23,685 bases of DNA from Phoronis australis. Lineage: Eukaryota; Phoronida; Phoronidae. Location of the stretch: positions 8,596 to 32,280 of the forward strand of contig NMRA01000286.1 in NCBI GenBank assembly GCA_002633005.1, written 5' to 3'. A model generated the notes under the pieces. It ran no database searches. It was given only the letters and a program-made list of their open reading frames with translations, and had not been told where the DNA came from. The translations under genes were made by a program, and so were the position numbers. Below are positions 10,201 to 19,200 of the stretch, one piece after another; the stretch's first letter is position 1, and each line of letters opens with the position of its first letter.

Positions 10201-13200
10201 GCATTACTGCACCAATGGTTCTCACCCTCAACCCTGTCCTGCTGGCCTCTACTGTCCTAAGGGGACAGGATACGTGTGGCAGCCTTGCCCTGCTGGAACA
10301 TTCAGTCCCCATACAGGACTAGCCAACGTATCCCAGTGTACTCAGTGTACAGGGGGCTACTACTGCAGTGGTGTGAATGGTACATCAGAGACTGGGGAGT
10401 GTGGATCTGGGTAGGTTGTGTTTATGACTAAAACACTATACACACACACAGTATTGTTAATGGTACATCAGAGACTGGGAAGTGTGGATCTGGATGGGTT
10501 GTGTTTATGACTAAAACATTATACATCCGCATTTACATTAAACAGAAAACTGCCATGAGAAGCTAGACTTCCACGAAGGCACTGATGCCCAGTTTTGCCT
10601 TGAGTTGAAGCAGAAATCTTGATTGTCTTTGCCATGGTTTATGGCTAAAATTTTATGTGATAATTAACTTTTTATTTAATATAAATATATTTGCAACAAG
10701 TTATTGGAGATATATAGCTGAAAATGACTACTGATTACAATGCTCTGAAAACTGATTTGGAAATGAATTTTCATGTGAAAAACCATTTCTTGCTGACATT
10801 CAGAAATAATCTAAAAGTTCCCAAAATGAAATTATAGCGCCTTAAAATATGTATCCTGACACGGGCAATTTAGTTACTCTGTGACAAATGCTTGTAATTT
10901 TTTTAATTCGTCATTATTCATTAACTACTGTCTACATACAATCATTTTATAAGATGGCTGGAAGGATGTGAATGTGAGCCTGGATACGATGCATAAGTAA
11001 TTGATGTGAGTATGGTGCATTTAGACAAAGAGCACGCGATACATTTAGTTAAACAGTGATCTTTTTATGGCTCTTGATAAGTGTTATCTTGCCTTAGGTA
11101 TTATTGCCGCACTGGATCAGATGCTCAACGGCCATCTGGTTCTGGCACTGGAGATGCTGGCCCATGTCCTGTTGGCTATTACTGCTCTCAAAAGACCCAG
11201 GATCCTGTTGCCTGCCAGGCTGGAACATTCAACAACCAAACAGGACTGACAACACTGGCCCAGTGCCAGGACTGCTTGCCGGGCTATGCCTGCGAGACCC
11301 CTGGACTAGGCTCACCATCAGCTCCTTGTGATGCTGGGTACTACTGTAGTATGGGCTCCAATACAACACAGCCTGACAGTGGCACAGGTGATTCATTGAT
11401 GCCTGTCTCTTGTAAACTAATTGTAGTTGAGCTGATCACGTGACATGAAAGAGGCTTGTGTCAACACAAGCAGCTTTCATCGTAGTGTGTGCAACCAGTG
11501 TAGTTCCGAAAGGATAATTAAGCTGTATTTTCAGGTGGTCCTTGCCCAGCTGGTTCCTACTGCCCCTTGGGCTCCAGTCAACCCAAGCTGTGTCCAGCTG
11601 GCTTCTACAGTAGAGACGACAAGTATTCCATCTGCGATGATTGTCCTGTGAGGAAGGAAGCTCAAACATAACTGGATGTCCAAAAGGTGTGCAGGGGACT
11701 TTTGTTTATTGGGTTTTTTGTTCTTGGCTGGTCCTGCTTCCAAGAGGAGCTTGTAGATAATGAAGCAATGTTCAGTTCACTTCAGTTGTGAAAGCTTATT
11801 TTACTAGGTGCTGAATGCTGTGGTGTAGTAACATAATTACTAAAACCCAGTAGTCTGTTTATTGCAACCCTTAATCTTTTCCTATTGATATAGTATTTAT
11901 CATTGATCACCATGAATGTACCACGTCTTTGAACTATTGAACACCTCAAAATGGTCAGAGAATGACTGACGGAAATGTGCTAAAATGTAAATAGCATAGA
12001 CCAATAGATTTTAAAAATGTTCATAGTATGTGTTTTGTACAATTATGTCACTTTTTGTCTGTGGCATCATTTCAGAAGGAACTGCTACTTTTCACTATGA
12101 AATTCATATTTCGGTACATACACTTACTTTAAACACTTGATGGAACTGTGCTCAACCGTCATCTTCAGTTGGTCTCCTACTGTCCTTAATGGTTTCGTCC
12201 CTAAACCAAGACCATCTCTAGTAGGCGGGACAACAGAGTTGATCAGGCTCTGCCTGACGGTTGTTGATGGTATTGCTGTTGGTGCTTCATCCATATCCAA
12301 CAAGATGCCTGTTCAGCTTTGGTGGCCACGTCGCGTAGAAGAACCTTCTTTCCTGTCGCAGAGACGCCTAGAGACCTTGCCAGAGCAGTAACCGAGCTGG
12401 CCGGAAAACCACGGCAACCAACCTCCACAGAAAAACTCCAACACCTCCAGCCGTTAACGTGGCAGTCACTCCTCAGTTCAGTATATTTCAGGTTCTTCCG
12501 CTCATGTGCCTCTTCTACCTTACTCCCCCACGGAATGGTGAGCTCGATCAGGATGATCTGATGGGAACTATCCGAATAAAGAATCAAGTCAGGGCGCTGT
12601 GTAGTCTGGACAATGTGCTGTGGGAAGGATGACTGGTGACCGGCAAGATCAACCCACAATTTCCAGTCGTTGGCTGTGTGAAGGATGCCTTTTTGCGCTG
12701 GTGTCTTCTTCTTACTTGCCTCATCGCCACTTCCTCTGAAACTGATAAATTCGATCCGGTGGCTTCTTGACTTTGGTTTACTCTTGACTTCGTCAACCAA
12801 CACCCTTGCGAAAACTTTCAGTACCTGGTTGTGTCCTGATGCCAAAGACACGCTGCAATATGACAGAATGTGTTCTAAAGAACATCTGCGTCCACACTGA
12901 ATACAGCTCGGGTTGTCAGTAAGACCCCAAATAGCAAGGCTGCTGGGAGTAGGCAGTACATCATAAACAGATCTGATGAGAAACTTTGCTTTCAAAGGCG
13001 ACATCTTCCACAAGTCCGCCCACTTTATTTCCCTTTGCAAGACTTTGTCCCACTGCGTCCACGCCCCCTGCTGACCCATCTGAACTGCTCGGGCATACCT
13101 TCCTTCGTTCTCTGACAATCTAACTTCTCTGATTAATCTGTCTCTGTCTGGGTTTTTAAGTCTCTTCCTTGCTGGATTCCCGGTCTTGTAGCCCAGTCCT

Positions 13201-16200
13201 TGCCTACCCTGGCAAGCACTTCCTATTAGTTGCTTGTGCCTCAGCCGGCTTTCTGCTTCGCTGATTGCCGACGTGGTGGACCACTTACTGCCGGTACGTG
13301 ACTGGGTGATGCAACCACTGATAGCCTGGTCAGATGTATTCCGCAGAGTGATACTGGCTCGCACTTTGGTAACTTTACATTCCTCCACCACAGATGAGAC
13401 CGGTAGAACGAGTTTCGATGACTTGCAGTACAGCCCGACGTTGCTGAATGATGCAGGTAGACCAAGCCACCTTCGAATGAACCGGCTCGCTGCTCTTTCC
13501 ATTTCCTCAGCTGAAGACGACGTGACGTCGTAGATTAACAGTGGCCACATAAGTTTCGGGAGCAAGATGAACTGGTAGCACCAAAGCTTGAATCTTCCGG
13601 GTATGCCGTCTTTGTCGATCTTCTCAAGCCAAACCTTGAGCTGGGCTTTCACATCCTTGACACGGGATGTGTCTCGTAGGCTGCTATCATAGTACTTGCC
13701 AAGGCACTTGACTGGTTGTTCACTTATTGTTGGAATTCTGCATCCTGCTATCGAAAACGTCTGTCTCTTGAGCAACACGCCTCTGTTGATAATTAGTGAT
13801 CTGGACTTCTCTGCCTTGAATGACATACGGGCCCATTTAGTGAGCTCTTCTAGGCAACGGAGAATTGTTCTGGCTCCCACTGGTGACTCTGTCACAATTG
13901 TAATGTCGTCAACAAAAGCTCTACATGACGGCTGTCTGACTTCATCTAGCTTGGGACCTCTTCGCTCAGATTGGGCTCTCTTCAGCAGGACATTCATTGC
14001 CATGATAAACAGGATGACTGAAATGGTACAGCCCGTCATAATTCCTTTTTCAAGGTGTTGCCACTTCGTAGTGAAGTTGCCGACTGTGAAACGCATCACA
14101 CAGGAGCTATAGTATGACTTCACTATATTCTTGACTTTCTCAGGAATGTGGTAGATGTCCATGGCACGATAAACTAATACATGTGGTACCGAACCGTACG
14201 CATTTGCCATGTCGAGCCACACCATAGACAGATTCTTCTTGCCCTTCTTCGCTCGGTGTATGAGTTCACTTATGATAGAATTATGTTCCAGGCATCCAGA
14301 AAAGCCTGGTACCCCGCCTTTCTGTGAAGATGTGTCAATATACTTGTTCTTGATCATGAAGTCTGTCATTCTGCCGGATAGGATTGCTAAGTAGATCTTT
14401 CCTTCCACGCTGAGCAGTGAAATTGGTCAAAACTGGCTAATCTGCTTCGAGCCTTCTTTTTTCGGAACATAAACTCCTTCAGCTCGCCCCCACTGGGTTG
14501 GAACTACGCCCTTCCTCCAGAGGATCTTAAACTGCTTCCAGAGCCTTTCTCTCAACTTGGGACACATCTTATAGACCTTGTAGGAAATTCTACTTGGAGC
14601 AGGGGCTGACCCCGATCGGGCTTTCTTCACAGTGCTATCCACTTCTGACTTCTTTATGTCCCCCAGATCAAAACCTTTGTCTGGTAGATCTTCAGCCTCT
14701 AGACCTGGAAAGTCGCCAAGGGGAGTATCTTTCAACTCATCGCTGTGAATTTTGGCAAGGTGATCCTCCAAGTCTGCCCGGTTGCAGGTAAGTGTTCTGC
14801 TTTTGCTCTTGCCTAAAAGCCTTGAAGCATACTGATAGGGGTTCCTAATGAATTCCTCTCTCTGCCTTGACCGTNCTGTCTGGGTTTTTAAGTCTCTTCC
14901 TTGCTGGATTCCCGGTCTTGTAGCCCAGTCCTTGCCTACCCTGGCAAGCACTTCCTATTAGTTGCTTGTGCCTCAGCCGGCTTTCTGCTTCGCTGATTGC
15001 TGACGTGGTGGACCACTTACTGCCAGTACGTGACTGGGTGATGCAACCACTGATAGCCTGGTCAGATGTATTCTGCAGAGTGATACTGGCTCGCACTTTG
15101 GTAACTTTATATTCCTCCACCACAGATGAGACCGGAAGAACGAGTTTCGATGACTTGCAGTACAGCCCGACGTTGCTGAATGATGCAGGTAGACCAAGCC
15201 ACCTTCGAATGAACTGGCTCGCTGCTCTTTCCATTTCCTTAGCTGAAGACGACGTGACGTCGTAGATTAACAGTGGCCACATAAGCTTCGGGAGCAAGAT
15301 GAACTGGTAGCACCAATGCTTGAATCTTCCGGGTATGCCGTCTTTGTCGATCTTCTCAAGCCAAACCTTGAGCTGGGCTTTCACATCCTTGACACGGGAT
15401 GTGTCTCGTAGGCTGCTATCATAGTACTTGCCAAGGCACTTGACTGGTTGTTCACTTATTGTTGGAATTCTGCAATCTGCTATCGAAAACGTATGTCTCT
15501 TGAGCAAAACGCCTCTGTTGATAATTAGTGATCTGGACTTCTCTGCCTTGAATGACATACGGGCCCATTTAGTGAGCTCTTCTAGGCAATGGAGAATTGT
15601 TCTGGCTCCCACTGGTGACTCTGTCACAATTGTAATGTCGTCAACAAAAGCTCTACATGACGGCTGTCTGACTTCATCTAGCTTGGGACCTCTTCGCTCA
15701 GATTGGGCTCTCTTCAGCAGGACATTCATTGCCATGATAAACAGGATGACTGAAATGGTACAGCCCGTCATAATTCCTTTTTCAAGGTGTTGCCACTTCG
15801 TAGTGAAGTTGCCGACTGTGAAACGCATCACACAGGAGCTATAGTATGACTTCACTATACTCTTGACTTTCTCAGGAATGTGGTAGATGTCCATGGCACG
15901 ATAAACTAATACATGTGGTACCGAACCGTACGCATTTGCCATGTCGAGCCACACCATAGACAGATTCTTCTTGCCCTTCTTCGCTCGGTGTATGAGTTCA
16001 CTTATGATAGAATTATGTTCCAGGCATCCAGAAAAGCCTGGTACCCCGCCTTTCTGTGAAGATGTGTCAATATACTTGTTCTTGATCATGAAGTCTGTCA
16101 TTCTGCCGGATAGGATTGCTAAGTAGATCTTTCCTTCCACGCTAAGCAGTGAAATTGGTCGAAACTGGCTAATCTGCTTCGAGCCTTCTTCTTTCGGAAC

Positions 16201-19200
16201 ATAAACTCCTTCAGCTCGCCCCCACTGGGCTGGAACTACGCCCTTCCTCCAGAGAATCTTAAACAGCTTCCAGAGCCTTTCTCTCAACTTGGGACACATC
16301 TTATAGACCTTGTAGGAAATTCTACTTGGACCAGGGGCTGACCCCGATCGGGCTTTCTTCACAATGCTATCCACTTCTGACTTCTTAATGTCCCCCAGAT
16401 CAAAACCTTCGTCCGGTAGATCTTCAGCCTCTAGATCTGGGAAGTCGCCAAGGGGAGTATCTTTCAACTCATCACTGTGAATTTTGGCAAGGTGATCCTC
16501 CAAGTCTGCCCGGGTGCAGGTAAGTGTTCCGCTTTTGCTCTTGCCTAAAAGCCTTGAAGCATACTGGTAGGGGTTCCTAATGAATTTCTCTCTCTGCCTT
16601 GACCGTTTCTTCCTATTTTGTGCACCTCGTTCTGCTTTGCGGAGGGGCAATAGTCGCTTGGGGGCCTCAGATGTCAGGTGAGTTATTCCTGCTTTTTCGT
16701 GCTCAGCTGCACTCTTCCACAGGCGACGGAGTTCTCTAAGCTCTCTGCGGATAGTCACTATTTCCCGTTGTCGTCTGTTTGGTCCTCGTGGGTTTCATGT
16801 TTCCTTTCTTTTCTCTACTGTTCCAAAGCGGTCCACACTGACTTGGTAAACAATCCTAGTCATAGCCTCAATCTTTGTCTCTGCTGGACCTCGAAGAGTG
16901 ACACGTAAGATGCTATCCAGATCATTGTCTAAGGCTGACCACGCCTTCTTATCAGCTGCTGATGGCCACTTGATTCGATCCTTCTTTGCAGTATCTGGTG
17001 GACCTGCTGAACTGGCTGGAACTGGATTCTGAAATACTTCAGCTTCTACTACTAATGCTTTCATCTGATGCGTAGCTGGGAGGTCTTCTGCACTGTGGTT
17101 TGAGACCTGGCTCAATCCCTTCCCCGTCTCGCTGGACGTGGCGCCCAAGCGTTGCCTTGCGACCTGACGTAAGCACTTCATCTTTCCTTGGTGGATCTTC
17201 AACCCTCTTAAATTCTTCAGAATCTTTCCACACACACAGGTTCTTGATGCTAAATCGGTGTTCGTAATCGTAGTCCTATTTGGTCCGGTTGTTGCCGTTT
17301 GAGGTCTGTCGTTGGACTCTTCTTGCATCCTCCCTCTCGGAGAGTCCTGAGGTTGTCTTTCTGGTAATTTGGACGTAGCAATATGTATGTATGGTAGATT
17401 CGATCTTATTTGCTTTTGATCTTAAATCATCATCAGTGAGCACCACAAAACATCATCTAAACATGAAACACGCAGTATATTTCATGTTCAAATGTATGGT
17501 TGGATTTAGTGCCCAATCATGTAGTTGTTTGTTCTTGATTCTGTAGTGTCAAAGTTGTTTATTGGTGCAGGATCATTAGCCCATTGGTCACTATTGTCCT
17601 GAAGGAAGTGCTGAACCAATCCCGTGTGCTGCTGGAACATACAGGTATATGTCTGACTTGACACTCAGCTCCTTACACTCTTAGTTTTTGATGTTGACTA
17701 TGTAATACTGATAGTTCTCAAATTTCCCCAAAAAGTCATACTTATCTAAATGAGCGATTAAGGTTATATTTTTCAAGTATGATGAGTAGATGGTATTTTG
17801 TTGGATAAATCAGTTAATTAGTGTGAACATGAGCTTGTTGTTGTTGTTTAACATTTGTGTTTGTAACTACATTTCTCTAATCTCATGTTTTACTTCATGT
17901 TTTCGTTACGCATTTACTGACATGAGCAAGGTTGTGACAGAAGGTTTTTGCTTATTTTGTGATATTGGCTGAATTATTGTTTCTCTGGAATTTTATCTTT
18001 CATCAAGCTGACTTACTGAAACTTGTTGTGTACCTACTAAAATAAATACAATTATGCTGCTTTAACTCTTGCAGAATTTCATAATTGTTTTCTTTTCTCT
18101 CATTGTTTGCATCAAATTTGACTGTCACTTTAAAATCATATGCCCAGTCAGACAACTGTATCTTCAGCTCACATGCATTTACGTCTTGTTGTATGATTCC
18201 TTTTTAGTGACAGCCTTGAGCAGCCAGTGTGCACTGCCCGGCCTGCCCTGCTGGCTACTACTGCCTTGAGAACTCAACAGAGTACGCTAGTCAGCTGTGT
18301 CCATCTGGTCACTACTGCCCTCTAGGGACTAAACGGTCGGATGAGTACCCATGTCCAAAAGGCACCTACAACCCAGTGAATGGAAGCAATGGTTATGAAG
18401 ACTGCCCGAGCTGTTTGGCTGGAGAATATTGTGAAAGTGAGCAGATGCACTAAAAACCCTCTATCGCTGCGGCCTCTCAGTCATGCATAGCAGTTTCCAT
18501 AATCAAAACATTTGTACGTCATTCATTCGACTTCACACTAACACCCTAATTTTCCTAGTTATGGCTATTTAATGCCGATGTTCGGGTTTTACGGCCACTC
18601 TTAAAACCTTTATATATATACCTGAAACCATGTTTTATTAAATAAATATGTCCGTATAAATTTTGCTCCCAGCATATTTTTGGACAGGATAGTAAAACTT
18701 TCGCTAAGATTTTTAAAACCTAAGTACTGATAAATCGTAAGAAGAGAATTTTAAATCCTATGAAGTGAAAGTCATTAATCATTCTTTTTCTTTACTAACA
18801 GATAATAAATTGTATTTCAATTTCAGGTGATGGCATGAGTGCCACCAGTGGTAACTGTACTGCAGGCTACTACTGCACAGGTGGGTCATACGTGGCTGAA
18901 CCTGTCACAACAGGAAATGTCACCAACTTACCTGATTGTAGTTGTCCTCTTGGATGAGTCCAATCAGTAACCAGATTAATCTAAACCTCCAAATCATGAA
19001 GTTGTTGATCCATTTCTTTTTCCAGGCCTTACAATTCCCACAGACCAGTGTGATGCTGGGTATGCCTGTGTGTCTGGCTCAAATTCCTCCCAGCCTACAG
19101 ATGGCGTAACTGGCTATGAGTGTGTTCCAGGCTATTACTGTCCCAAAGGTTCAGACCAGGCGACCAAGTGTCCACAGGGCATGTATGATAATGGCTATGG

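Larger units (their letters stand above)
12130..17400 (-). mobile_element. R2-superclade non-LTR retrotransposon (RLE LINE), shown with an internal 1.73-kb duplication
   Basis: Read on the minus strand, the order is CCHC zinc finger, reverse transcriptase, zinc knuckle, restriction-like endonuclease and a ~110-bp 3' UTR. This is the layout of single-ORF elements of the R2 superclade (R2, NeSL, R4, Hero, CRE). Segments 13144-14874 and 14876-16606 are the same sequence (no indels, about 33 substitutions by eye) on either side of an N at 14875. Counting one segment only, the distance from the ATG at 17328 to the stop at 12243 is 3,354 bases, exactly 1,118 codons. That matches R2 proteins, so the duplication is probably not real. 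Element ends are approximate; no poly-A tail or target duplication was found. It lies antisense in an intron of the cysteine-rich gene. Confidence 0.88.

Noticed and set aside
13234-14394. Plus-strand open frames across the LINE
   Set aside because: They are shadows of the minus-strand RT frame and recur at the 1,732 offset in the other segment.
16795-16797. TGA between finger and RT as a recoded codon (selenocysteine or readthrough)
   Set aside because: No supporting structure is seen; a decayed stop in a retrotransposon copy is simpler.
12130-17400. Two independent LINE insertions in tandem
   Set aside because: There is one 5' end and one 3' end only, and the joint is an N in the middle of the ORF.
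12000-17500. Clear target-site duplication for the LINE
   Set aside because: I compared the flanks near 12.1 and 17.4 kb and found only short A/T-rich similarities that could be chance.
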